Source of the DNA: CACIAM-69d sp001698445
GTDB taxonomy: Bacteria; Cyanobacteriota; Cyanobacteriia; CACIAM-69d
Direction: 5' to 3'
Assembly: GCF_043235035.1 (NCBI RefSeq)
Contig: NZ_JAZAQF010000069.1
Location: 174,562 to 238,561, forward strand
Length of the DNA: 64,000 nucleotides
Under the pieces are notes generated by a model. It saw only the letters and a list, made by a program, of their open reading frames with translations, did not search any database and was not told the DNA's origin. Numbering within the stretch: the first letter of the stretch is position 1; each line of letters begins with the position of its first letter. Shown here piece after piece: positions 45,045 to 54,151 of this stretch. The translations under genes and the position numbers were made by a program.

Positions 45045-45329
45045 ATGAAAGACTTCTCTGCCCGTTTAATGAATGCCCTGGGCCTGGCCTATTGGGTCGA
45101 AATCACGACCCAGGTTCCTCGGTGCACCTACTACTTTGGTCCCTTTAGCTTGGAGTCCACAGCCAAAGCATCGGTGGCTGGTTATGTGGAAGATTTGGAA
45201 ATCGAAGGAGCGCAGGGCATTGCGGTGAAGGTAGCCCGCTGCAAACCCACGGATTTGACCATTTTCGATGAAGCAGAGGAGGCGGCCCCGAGCGATCGCC
45301 CTTTCTCGATGGTCAGTAGCCAGGCTTAG
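45045..45329 (+). CDS. DUF1816 small protein
   Basis: 94 residues. YWVEITTQVPRCTYYFGPFSLESTAKASVAGYVEDLEIEGAQGIAVKVARCKP is the DUF1816 core, a small cyanobacterial domain with likeness to the CpcD-type linker. The last 20 residues are acidic then Ser-rich. The role is unknown; in some genomes such genes lie near photosynthetic or stress genes, but here no such neighbour is seen. Confidence 0.8.
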   Translation: MKDFSARLMNALGLAYWVEITTQVPRCTYYFGPFSLESTAKASVAGYVEDLEIEGAQGIAVKVARCKPTDLTIFDEAEEAAPSDRPFSMVSSQA

Positions 45330-45541
45330 GGCCCCTGCGATTCTCGGAAAACTCCTCGATCGATCGCCCGGCAGCCCTCGGTGATGGGGATGATCCCAAC
45401 GGGCGATCGGGAGGTGAAGAATCGAGCGACCTGGCTACTCAATTTGGTTCTGAATTGAGGGATGACATTGACATCCTTTTCGCCATCAATGGGCGGAATT
45501 TCGGCTCTGGGCAAACAGCTTTGGTTGTTTGCCTGGGCCAT
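45326..45541 (-). CDS. Doubtful small reading frame opposite the DUF1816 end
   Basis: 71 codons from ATG 45541 overlapping the DUF1816 stop by four bases. No family or ribosome site is recognised. It contains HIP1-like GATCG repeats that leave all frames partly open. Listed with low confidence because nothing else occupies 45330-45716. Confidence 0.15.
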   Translation of the reverse strand: MAQANNQSCLPRAEIPPIDGEKDVNVIPQFRTKLSSQVARFFTSRSPVGIIPITEGCRAIDRGVFRESQGP

Positions 45542-45716
45542 GGGTTAAGGGTTCATTTCTAATCCCCAGCAACCCGGATCTATAGACTGGTTTGATGACG
45601 AGTTTTTGTCCAGAAAACTGTTAAGTTTGCCACCTCACCACCTCGCCAACTTGCTTTGCAGTCTGCTTGGTAGCTCTAAGTTTCTCGTTCCATCTAGTTT
45701 GTTTTGCCAATCTGTT

Positions 45717-48371
45717 TTACCAAGGACTGCCGATCGCCACGAAGGCAGCCCAGTAGTAGGGATGGGCCAGGGAGCCGGAATTGTCGGGCAGCGACGGCAA
45801 CGGGATCGGCCCCCGGGCGCTGGATGTGAGGCCGCTCCCTTCAACGCGGACTCGTCCTTCAATCATGGCCATTTGGGCCTGACGCAGGGCTTGGGACTTC
45901 GTGGGGGCGATCGAGAGTTGCCGATAAAACTCGCTCATGAGGGCTAGGGTTCCTTCGTCACTCACATACCATAGGCTGGCGAGGGCAGATTTCACACCCG
46001 CCTGCACCGCTAGCCCTGCAAACCCCAACTCCGCATTCGCATCACCCACGGCCGTGCGACAGGCACTCAGCACCAGCAACTCCACGGGGGGATGGTTCAA
46101 ACTCAGTTCCCGCAGTCGATCGAGCGTCAGGCGCTCCTGATTCCAGAACTGAATGTAGGAATTCACCGGTTGGCCGGGTTTGAATTCGCCGTGGGTGGCC
46201 AGGTGCAAAATGGGGGCCGGTTGCCGTTGGCGCTGGGTTTGCAGGTTGGCGATCGTGAAGGCTTCGTTCAAGAAGGTGGTGGTTTGGGCCCGTTCCTGGG
46301 CAATGGTTTGCAGTTCCATGGGTACGGCAGGCAGGGGACTCAACCCCGCTGGAAATTCGGAAGCACCCATGGCCAAAATGGGAGCGTCCCGAAGGCTGAC
46401 GTAGCGGGCATCGGTTAGGTTAACGCTGGGGGTCATACCCAAGGCAAACCGCTGCACCAAAAATTGCTGACCATCATGCAGGGCGGCCCAGGGGAGCGAT
46501 CGCAGGCCCACATCGGGGGAGATCAGCAGGGTATCGATCTTTTGGGCGGCCAGTTCTGGGGCGATCGGGGCGATCAGCCAGCGATCGAGCTGTTCTGCTG
46601 CCGTGCGGTAGGCGTTGCCCCGCCGCAACACAGGATTGGTGATCGCTTGGCGCAGACGATCGGCGGCGGCCAACACTTCGGCCCGGCCCACGCCCGATCG
46701 ACGGTAGATGGGTTCCCCGCTGCTGGTAATCACCACCAAATCCGTTTGTTGTTCCTGCAACATCACATAGACCAAAGCGGTTTGGCTGTTGGTCTGTTGT
46801 CGAATTTCGCTCAACAGTTCTCGCAAGGAGACGCTGCTTACGGGGTTGTTGGAGATTGAGCTACCCAAATAGGTCTCAATTTGCTGTGTCCAGGTGCTTT
46901 CCAGTTGATCCAAGCCCGAGTCAAAGTTTCCTTCCAAGAAGGTGTCGCCCAGGCTGGCATCCAAGGCCAAATTACTGGCCTCGATGTCAGCCAGCATGGC
47001 AAGACTTTCAGGGTTCAGTTCACCGGGGTCAAATTCACCATCGGGCCCCAACTCTCTGGGGTCTGGGTCAAATTCACCATCGGGCCCCAACTCTCTGGGG
47101 TCTGGGCCAAATTCACCATCGGGCCCCAGAGGGCGATCGGGGCCAAACTCCCCCGGATCCAAGGCTAGATTCCCCTCTTCCCCCGGGCCAATGGGGCCAA
47201 AGTCCCGATCGCCAAAGTCCCGATCGCCAAAGTCTTGATCGCCCAACTCCCCTCTCAGGCCAGGCGGATCGAACTTTCCGGTTTCAAAGGCGTTGGCGAT
47301 ATTTTGGGTGGTGTCGGGGGGCAACGGATCGCCCAGTTCATTGAGAGATCCGGGGCGATTGGGAACGCCTGGCAGCAAAGGGAACGGCGATTGATCGCGC
47401 AACACTTGCAAACCCGTGCCCCCCTCTTGGCCATTAACCGGCCCCGTCACCAAGGCCGCCCCCGGCTCCAGGGCCACGGTTTCGCCAGTGCGGTTGAGTT
47501 GCACGGTTCCATCGTCCCCCACGGCAATGCTGGTGGCGACGTTTTCAGCGCGGCCACTCAGCAGCTCTGGCAGGTTGAGGGGCGCAAAGAATCCGGTATC
47601 AGCAGGTCGAATTGGGCTGTTGCCGGGGCTGTTGAGGCCGGGGATGCCAATGTCGAAGCTGAGGATATTGCCGATCGACTGGATGCGCACCACCCGATCG
47701 CCCTCCACGGCGACCACCGTGACGGCGTTAGCCCCTGAGGCGATCGACCCCGTGGAAAGCACGGTTCCCCCCAGGAGGGCCACCTGTTGATTCGCTTGAA
47801 TGGTTCCATCGTGAACGATCGACCCGGCTAAGAGCGGCGAGAAGGCGAAGGCCGTGGGCGTGCCGTTCAATCCCCGTAAATCATTGCCCTCAAAGACGTT
47901 GAACCACTGAAGACCAAATTGCACAGCGTTGGCGCTGGTGGCATAAAAGCTGCCGGGTACGTTCACTTGGGCCGTGCTGCCAAAGACGATGCCCGCCGGG
48001 TTCAAAAGATAAAGATTGGCGGAGCCGCCGCTCATTTGTACCAGACCATCAATCACTGAGGGATCGCCACTGCTAATGCGGCCAAAGATGTTCTGGATGC
48101 TGGGATCGATGATGAAGGTGGCTCTGTCGCCCGGTTCCAGGTCAAATTGCTCAAATCCGTGGAAGAGGTTGGTTCCACTGCTCGATCGACTGCCACCCGT
48201 GATGTTGAACTGTTGATCATTGGGGCGATCCACAATGGTTCCCAATCCGTCATCAGCCGGAACCACGTCGGCCAGCGCTGGGCCGCTGATCCAGCCTGGG
48301 CTGAGGGCGATCGTGAATCCCAACCAAACTCTCAACCAGGGCCAAACTTGCGAGATCACGCGAAAGGACAT
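45717..48371 (-). CDS. Haemagglutinin-type domain fused to a CHAT protease
   Basis: 884-residue single chain with the parts that are split at 32540 and 35632. A signal peptide ends near 34 (ISGPALAD). A haemagglutination-activity domain spans about 40-300, with GSSSGTNLFHGFEQFDLEP and YLLNPAGIVFGS. An Asp/Gly/Pro-rich acidic linker covers about 370-470. The CHAT domain spans about 580-884, with His727 (LHLATHGEF) and Cys771 (LSACRTAVGD), and ends HPYYWAAFVAIGSPW. The linker contains three copies of a 39-bp (13-residue) tandem unit at 47038 and 15-bp units near 47200. ATG 48371 has AGGA nine bases upstream. It would place the protease in cis with its exoprotein module. Confidence 0.88.
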   Translation of the reverse strand: MSFRVISQVWPWLRVWLGFTIALSPGWISGPALADVVPADDGLGTIVDRPNDQQFNITGGSRSSSGTNLFHGFEQFDLEPGDRATFIIDPSIQNIFGRISSGDPSVIDGLVQMSGGSANLYLLNPAGIVFGSTAQVNVPGSFYATSANAVQFGLQWFNVFEGNDLRGLNGTPTAFAFSPLLAGSIVHDGTIQANQQVALLGGTVLSTGSIASGANAVTVVAVEGDRVVRIQSIGNILSFDIGIPGLNSPGNSPIRPADTGFFAPLNLPELLSGRAENVATSIAVGDDGTVQLNRTGETVALEPGAALVTGPVNGQEGGTGLQVLRDQSPFPLLPGVPNRPGSLNELGDPLPPDTTQNIANAFETGKFDPPGLRGELGDQDFGDRDFGDRDFGPIGPGEEGNLALDPGEFGPDRPLGPDGEFGPDPRELGPDGEFDPDPRELGPDGEFDPGELNPESLAMLADIEASNLALDASLGDTFLEGNFDSGLDQLESTWTQQIETYLGSSISNNPVSSVSLRELLSEIRQQTNSQTALVYVMLQEQQTDLVVITSSGEPIYRRSGVGRAEVLAAADRLRQAITNPVLRRGNAYRTAAEQLDRWLIAPIAPELAAQKIDTLLISPDVGLRSLPWAALHDGQQFLVQRFALGMTPSVNLTDARYVSLRDAPILAMGASEFPAGLSPLPAVPMELQTIAQERAQTTTFLNEAFTIANLQTQRQRQPAPILHLATHGEFKPGQPVNSYIQFWNQERLTLDRLRELSLNHPPVELLVLSACRTAVGDANAELGFAGLAVQAGVKSALASLWYVSDEGTLALMSEFYRQLSIAPTKSQALRQAQMAMIEGRVRVEGSGLTSSARGPIPLPSLPDNSGSLAHPYYWAAFVAIGSPW
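47038..47154. repeat. 39-bp in-frame tandem repeats in the fusion-protein linker
   Basis: A unit of 39 bp starts at 47038, 47077 and 47116, the third ending degenerate. It encodes 13 residues around GPDGEFDPDPREL. The period is a multiple of three, so copy-number change keeps the frame. Confidence 0.8.
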
Positions 48372-48544
48372 GAGGCGATCCTGAGGTAGGGGAGCGGAAA
48401 TGATGGTTGGCGATCGGGCAATTTCTCGGGACTGGATGAAGCGCCTATTATTCTAGGCTTCGTCCCCCCTTTGTTAGCTTGTTGACCCAAGCTTGTTGAC
48501 CAAAGCTTGTTAATCAATTGTCTATTTCAGGAGACTAAGCCGTT

Positions 48545-49135
48545 ATGGTGCTAACCGCTTCAATGATGTTGGAATTGGGCACTGTGGCTCCGGATTTTGC
48601 CTTGCCAGAGGTGACCACGGGCGAGACTATTTCCTTGGCAACGGTGGTCGATCGTCCGTTGCTGTTGGTGATGTTTCTTTGCCGCCATTGTCCCTACGTC
48701 AAGCATATTCAGGCGGAGTTGGCCCGGTTGGGTCGAGATTGGGGCGATCGCGCCGGGATCATTGCCATCAGCGCTAACGATGCGGTGGCTTATCCCGATG
48801 ATGCGCCCGATCGGTTGGCGGACTGGGCCCGGGACTGCGGATTCAACTTTCCCCTGTGCTATGACGAAACTCAGGCGGTGGCCCAGGCCTACTCGGCCGC
48901 CTGCACCCCAGATTTCTTTGTGTTTAATCGCGATCGCGCTTTAGTCTATCGTGGCCAGCTCGATCGCAGCCGCCCCGGCAACCCAGAACCCAATGATGGG
49001 GCAGATTTGCGGGCTGCTTTGGCGGCCGTTTGGGCGGGGGAACCGGTTCCGGACCCCCAAATTCCCAGCTTGGGTTGCAACATCAAGTGGAAACCCGGCA
49101 ATGAGCCGACCTATTTTGGTCTCAGTGCAGTTTAG
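48545..49135 (+). CDS. Thioredoxin-fold AhpC/TSA-family protein
   Basis: 196 residues. APDFALPEVTTGETISLATVV and the thioredoxin-like CRHCPYVKH (Cys46 and Cys49) are followed by IIAISANDAVAYPDDAPDRLADWA, CYDETQAVAQAYSAACTPDFFVFNRDRALVYRG and GCNIKWKPGNEPTYF. This architecture is typical of the thioredoxin-family/peroxiredoxin-like (DUF899-free) group with a resolving-type CxxC. The partner is unknown. Likely cytosolic. The first ATG at 48545 is close to a second in-frame ATG at 48563. Confidence 0.88.
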   Translation: MVLTASMMLELGTVAPDFALPEVTTGETISLATVVDRPLLLVMFLCRHCPYVKHIQAELARLGRDWGDRAGIIAISANDAVAYPDDAPDRLADWARDCGFNFPLCYDETQAVAQAYSAACTPDFFVFNRDRALVYRGQLDRSRPGNPEPNDGADLRAALAAVWAGEPVPDPQIPSLGCNIKWKPGNEPTYFGLSAV

Positions 49136-49250
49136 GGGGCGGTTTAGGGGATTGCCGGTTGGTCGGATGCTGCCGCCGCCATGCGTTTGGGTCTCGGCCT
49201 GGGTTTCAATCTAGGTCTCAATAATGGGCACAAGAAGTTAGCCAACAGCT

Positions 49251-50222
49251 ATGAGCGATCGTCCCCGTTCTCGAAAGATTCAATCCAAGAGTGGATCCAA
49301 GAGTGGATCCAAGATTCAACCCAAGCGTCGATCAACGAGTCGATCAATTCCCCGAAACACCCTATGGGGGGCGATCGGGCTGGTGATGTTGTTGTGGGGG
49401 GTGGGTTCTTGGGGCCGCGCCACTGATCCGGTTTCGGGGCGATCGGCCTTGGCGAGTAATCAGCTCATTGGTAATCCGCTTAATGACCAGTTTGTTGACC
49501 AGTTTGTTGACCGATTCGGCGATCAAATTAATGATCAACCCAATAATCAACCCAATGATCAGCAATATCTCAAAAACCAACCCCATCAACCGCTTTCTCA
49601 GTGGCTCATGAGCACGCGCCGATCGAGCGATCGGCGCTATCCTCGGGCCGCTTTGGACTACTTCATGGAAGTGGCTTTTGGGAACGAATTTTCCAGTAAT
49701 CCTGATACAAACTACATTCGCAAATGGGCGAGCGATTTGCGGTTGGCGGTGCGAGGCGGGCCGACGGCGGCCGATCGAGAAACGCTTGATCGAATTGTGG
49801 GTGATCTCAATCAATTATTGGGCGGTACAATTCGGATTCGCTTCACCACTCAAAATCCCAATGTTGTCATTTACTTTGTGCCGGAAGCGGATTTTCCGAA
49901 ATATGACCCCCACTATGTGCCCCGAAATTTGGGATTTTTTCGGGTTTGGTGGACGGGGAATTTAGAAATTCAACGGGCCCAAATTTTAATTAGTACTACG
50001 GGGGTGACTCAACGGGAGCGATCGCACTTGATTCGCGAAGAACTGACCCAATCTTTGGGTTTGATGAACGATGCGGAAACCTATCGCGACAGCACGTTTT
50101 ATCAAGGTTGGACGGAAACACAGGATTTTTCACCACTCGATCGGGATTTAATTCAAATGCTTTACGATCGCCGAGTGCGCAGTGGTCAAACCCGTGAACA
50201 AATTCGCCAACTTTTTCGCTAG
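49251..50222 (+). CDS. DUF2927 protein with repetitive N-terminus
   Basis: 323 residues. The N-terminus is basic and repetitive (SKSGSKSGSK, DNA repeats at 49275-49310) and leads into one membrane segment near 45-65 (LWGAIGLVMLLWGVGSWG). A spacer of QFVDQFVDRFGD and NDQPNNQPND repeats follows at about 82-105. The DUF2927 domain spans about 120-320, with IRKWASDLRLAVRGGP, LNQLLGGTIRIRF, IREELTQSLGLMNDAE and QMLYDRRVRSGQTREQIRQ. DUF2927 is related to metal-protease folds; REELTQSLGL stands where HExxH would be, so classical activity is doubtful. Palindrome copy 4 is 47 bp downstream. Confidence 0.82.
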   Translation: MSDRPRSRKIQSKSGSKSGSKIQPKRRSTSRSIPRNTLWGAIGLVMLLWGVGSWGRATDPVSGRSALASNQLIGNPLNDQFVDQFVDRFGDQINDQPNNQPNDQQYLKNQPHQPLSQWLMSTRRSSDRRYPRAALDYFMEVAFGNEFSSNPDTNYIRKWASDLRLAVRGGPTAADRETLDRIVGDLNQLLGGTIRIRFTTQNPNVVIYFVPEADFPKYDPHYVPRNLGFFRVWWTGNLEIQRAQILISTTGVTQRERSHLIREELTQSLGLMNDAETYRDSTFYQGWTETQDFSPLDRDLIQMLYDRRVRSGQTREQIRQLFR

Positions 50223-50268
50223 AAGCGGCCTGAAAAGCAACTCACCAGTAATCATCCAATCATCGGAG

Positions 50269-50330
50269 CAAGGGGCTTAAGCCCCTTGTCTTTATCGATT
50301 TCAGCCCCTTGTCTTTATCGATCCATGAGA
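50269..50330. repeat. 20-bp palindrome copy 4 plus a 23-bp tandem unit
   Basis: The perfect palindrome occupies 50269-50288. Its right half then recurs in a tandem AGCCCCTTGTCTTTATCGAT segment ending near 50325. It lies between the convergent ends of the DUF2927 gene (47 bp) and the WD40 gene (164 bp). Confidence 0.75.
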
Positions 50331-50414
50331 CCCAAAAGGCAGTGATTTTGGCTTTTTAGATATTTGCTTTTCAAGCATTTACTTAGAGAGAGTCTGATCA
50401 CCTTTTGCTTTTAT

Positions 50415-50460
50415 TTTTGCCTTTCAAATTTTACTTTTTGCCTTTCAAATTTTACTTTTT
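50415..50460. repeat. 21-bp tandem repeat at the end of the WD40 gene
   Basis: TTGCCTTTCAAATTTTACTT is present twice in tandem, overlapping the stop codon of the WD40 reading frame at 50452. The T-rich strand could serve as a T-run for termination of the plus-strand transcript. Confidence 0.5.
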
Positions 50461-53400
50461 ACTTTTGAAATCCAAATAAGGCCCACATAGGGGTAAATCA
50501 AAATCCTGTGCCCCATATTGCAAGCGATCGGCAACCCATCGACAGCCGTATTCCACAAAATTGAGCGATCGCACTTGGGATAAATTCCAAAGGGTTGCCG
50601 TTCGATCTTCGCTGCCGGAGGCGAGCTGTTGCCCATCGGGACTAAAAGATACGCTGCTGACGATCGAGCTATGGCCGCTGAGGGTGGTGATCAGCTTGCC
50701 TTCGGGCGATCGCAGCTCGATCGCGCTGTTGTTTTTCGCGATCGCCAGCAATTGCCCATCGGGACTCCAGGCAACCCGCGTCAGACCACTATCGCCTTGG
50801 GTGGGAATTTGGCGCAGCAGCTCGCCCCGCCGGTTCCAAATCCGTACCTCTTGGTTGCGGCTGGCGGCGGCGATTTGTTCACTGTCGGCCCGAATCGCCA
50901 AGCCCCAAATGCCGCTGCCCGTGCCCTTCAGCACTTGGGCCGGTTGTTCCTGAAGTCGGCTGCGAGCGCGATCGGCCCAAGTCCAAAGCTTCACGGTGCT
51001 ATCGGTGCTGGAGGTGGCCACATAGGAACCATCGGGACTGAAAGCCACGTCCCAAATGCGGGCTTTGTGGGCCGGGAACCGTTGCAACTGCACATAGCGC
51101 CCATTGTTCTCATGCCGCCAAAGGTTGAAGTGCAAATCGTCGCCCACCGCTGCCAAATAGCGCCCATCGGGACTGAAGGCCACGCCATGGATCGGCGACT
51201 GGCTGCCGGTCATGGATTGGCGGCGATCGGTGGTCACATCTACCCAGGTCAGCTTGCCGTTGGCATCCCCCGCCACAAACTGCGGCTGAGTGGGGTGCAG
51301 GGCCAGGCTGTATAGCTCTCCCTCGCTGAGATTGGTGAATTCCCGCACTGGCCGCCCGTTCCGTTGCCAAAAACGCACATCGCTGGCGGTGATGGTGGTC
51401 ATTTGTGGCCACAAGGGAGAAGACTTGGCCGCGTAATTCACCCGCCAAACGGTGGTGGGGTGGTCTTGCAATTGCTCAAAAAAGACGTTTTCGGTGGCCC
51501 AAAACCGCAGAAAGCCATCTTCGCTGACGGAGGCCAGGGTTTTGCCGTCCCTGTTGAAGGAAAGGCCGCGGATGGTGGCCGCATGGCCCGGATAGATCCG
51601 CAGCAGGCGACCGGTGGCCGTTTCCCACAGGCGCACGGTGCGATCGGCCGAAGCGGAGGCAAACCGCTGGCCATCGGCGCTGAATGCCACATTAATCACC
51701 GCTGCCTCATGGCGCAAAATGGTGCGTACCGGTGTGCCATCGGCCCGCCACAGCCGTAACTGATTGTCCGCGTGGGCCGAGAGGATCAAGTTGCCATCGG
51801 GGCTGAAAATGGCATCCCAAACGGCGCTGGCTCCGGCGTTGAATTGGCGTTGGCGTTGTCCCGCGATCGACCAAAGGATCATTTGCCCATCAATGCCGGT
51901 GGAAATTACCCGTTGGCTGTTGGGGTGAAAGGCCACAGACCAAACGGTGGATTTGTGGCCCCGCAAGGTGGTTTTCAGGTTGCCTGTGGTGGCTGACCAA
52001 ATTTTGGCGGTCAGGTCGCTGCTGCCAGAAACGATCCATTGCCCATCTTGGCTCCAGTCCACAGACCAAATTCCCCCTTGATGGGCGGTGAATTTCTTGA
52101 GCAACCGGCCGGAGTTGCGATCCCAAATGTGCAAATTACCGTCAAGGGAGGCGGTCAGCAGCTTTTGATTGTCGGGGCTGAAGGTGGCATCGTAAACCAA
52201 GGAACTGTGCTCTAAGGTATGAACCAACGCGCCGCTTGAGCGCCACACTTTGGCGGTGCGATCGGTGCCGGTGGTCACGATCGATTGACCATCGGGGCTA
52301 AATTCCGCGGCCAATGCACCGCCAGGGTGAGCAAAGCGCTGATTTTTCTCGTTTTCGCCATAAACCGCCTGCTCCAAAACGCTTTGGGTTCGTTGCTTCA
52401 GTTCTTGGCGAGTTTGGGCCGGCACAAAGCGCAATTGTTGGAAGCGATCGCGCGCTTGCAAAGCTTGCAACAGGGCATCCAGTCGTTGATCGGAGGCAAA
52501 ACTCCCTCGGGAGGCGGCAATGGTCGATCGCACGTCGCTGATGGCGGCCTGCTGGTAGGCGTACAGGGTAATGCCACCGGAAACCAAGGAAGCGGCGAGG
52601 GTAATGCTCAGGGCCACGAGCAGTTGGCGTTGGCGCTGGACGCTGCGTTGCTCAATTTCCAAACGGGCTTCGGCCTCCCGCAGGCGATCGAGTTCCAGTT
52701 GTCGCTGAATTTCCAGTTGCTCCAGTTCCTGGCTGGCGGCCAAGTAGCGATAGTCCAAATCATCGAGACTGCGCTTTTGCATCCAATCCAAGGCTTCCCG
52801 CAACGGATTGCCCCGCAACAGATAGGACGCATCGCGGTAGTTGGATTCCACCCAAGCATTCAGCCAAATGGCATAGGGGCGCAGGTCGTCTAACTGTCGA
52901 TCGACCCAGGCCAGGTTAAAGACTTCCCGGTAAATGCGACATTTAACCCGCAGGTAGCCATCCCGTTTTTCCACAATTCCCGCCAACAGCAATTCCGTTT
53001 GGGCCGCAGACCCATCCGCCTGCACCAGGGGCACGGTGGCTTGGCCCGGTGGGTGGGGCGGCGGATCGGCGCTCAGTTCGGCGCGGCAAATTTGGCGATA
53101 GAGCATCAGCCGTCGCCCGGCCGATCGCTCGTCATACAGCAGTCGATCGCGGATGGTTTTCAAGTGCTCTGGTTCATCGGAGGCTTCCCAATGGTTCAGG
53201 ATCTGGCTTTGGATCAGATGATCGACAAAGGCCCTGGGCGAAAACTGGGCAAGCGGATTGGTATCGACGGATGGGTCAGCCGCGCGATCGGCCGTGCGAT
53301 CGGCCGCGTGATCGGTAGTGTGGGTAGTGCGATCAACTGCTGCGGCGGGCATAGCCGCTGACAATTGGCGCGATCGCAACACCAACGCACAAATTTTTTG

Positions 53401-53526
53401 CACCAAAAATGGTTGCCCACTGGTCCAGCGCAAAATTTCCCAAAGTACCCGCTCTGGCTGCGGAACCACATTCACCAACCCCGCCGCTAAACTGCTAACT
53501 TCTGAGTGCTGAAACCCCGTTAATTA
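50452..53526 (-). CDS. WD40 part of an interrupted AAA-like/WD40 protein
   Basis: Continuation, in the same frame, of the gene beginning at 54150; a TAA at 53524-53526 separates the parts. It opens LTGFQHSEVSSLAAGL and PERVLWEILRWTSGQPFLVQKI, the C-terminal part of a PF14516-type AAA-like ATPase. Then come a helical region and one membrane segment (LLVALSITLAASLVSGGITLYAY). About fourteen WD40 repeats cover the rest, with VWSVDWSQDGQWIVSGS and VVRVAFSADGQRFASAS-type units. If translation restarts, GTG 53478 is a candidate start (1008 residues). Similar AAA/WD40 proteins belong to STAND-like signalling or conflict systems. In the family the residue at the stop is normally Glu, so a GAA to TAA change is likely. 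Confidence 0.8.
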
Positions 53527-54150
53527 AATTGCTTGGCCAATATTGAAGGGTGTTCGACTTTTATCAGAAATTAGCTCGCCGGGGGTAGTGACTCCAAATA
53601 GGGCAAAGGTTAATCCTTGATAAAGATCCAACTCTGCCCGGCGGTTATAGCAAGTACGAATTAGGGCAAAAAAATCATCCGTGGGAAATTTTAAATTCAG
53701 AATCGTATCAATTTCATCAATTAAAATCACTAGGCGGTTTGTAATACCCGATCGCAAAATTGCATCAATAAATTCCCCCAAACGAGCCGCCGGGGGTAGG
53801 TAGGCATATTCCTTCCACCAAGACCGCAAATCAAAGGGCAACGGCAGGGGTTTACTCAGCATGGCCGCGATCGCCGCGTACCACTGCTCAATTTCAATTT
53901 TTTGCGACCCGATCGCCGTCAGGTCGATCGCCGCGCAGCTAATGCCCTGTTGTTGCAGTTGCATCATAGTGCGCAACCGCAGGCTCGACTTGCCCATCTG
54001 CCGCGCATTGAACACATAGCAAAACTCGCCCGCCAGCAGCGCTTGCAAGAGGTAGTCGTCCGCTTGGCGCTGCACGTAGGCCTGCGATCGGGGCGGTACA
54101 CTGCCCCCCACCTGATAGACAAAATCCGAAGGAGAGGCGGGGTTGATCAT
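53524..54150 (-). CDS. AAA-like ATPase part of the interrupted WD40 gene
   Basis: 208 residues from ATG 54150, one base after the stop of the upstream ATPase gene (54152). PF14516-type AAA-like features: Walker A FNARQMGKSSLRLR near 46, Walker B LVILIDEIDTIL near 142, ATFxLFGV-like FALFGVTTPGEL near 188 and the sensor segment TPFNIGQAI. The chain ends at TAA 53524-53526. The frame continues with LTGFQ, which is the usual continuation in complete family members, so this is the N-terminal part of one longer gene (50452-54150, about 1232 codons). Confidence 0.82.
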   Translation of the reverse strand: MINPASPSDFVYQVGGSVPPRSQAYVQRQADDYLLQALLAGEFCYVFNARQMGKSSLRLRTMMQLQQQGISCAAIDLTAIGSQKIEIEQWYAAIAAMLSKPLPLPFDLRSWWKEYAYLPPAARLGEFIDAILRSGITNRLVILIDEIDTILNLKFPTDDFFALIRTCYNRRAELDLYQGLTFALFGVTTPGELISDKSRTPFNIGQAI

Positions 54151-54151
54151 G

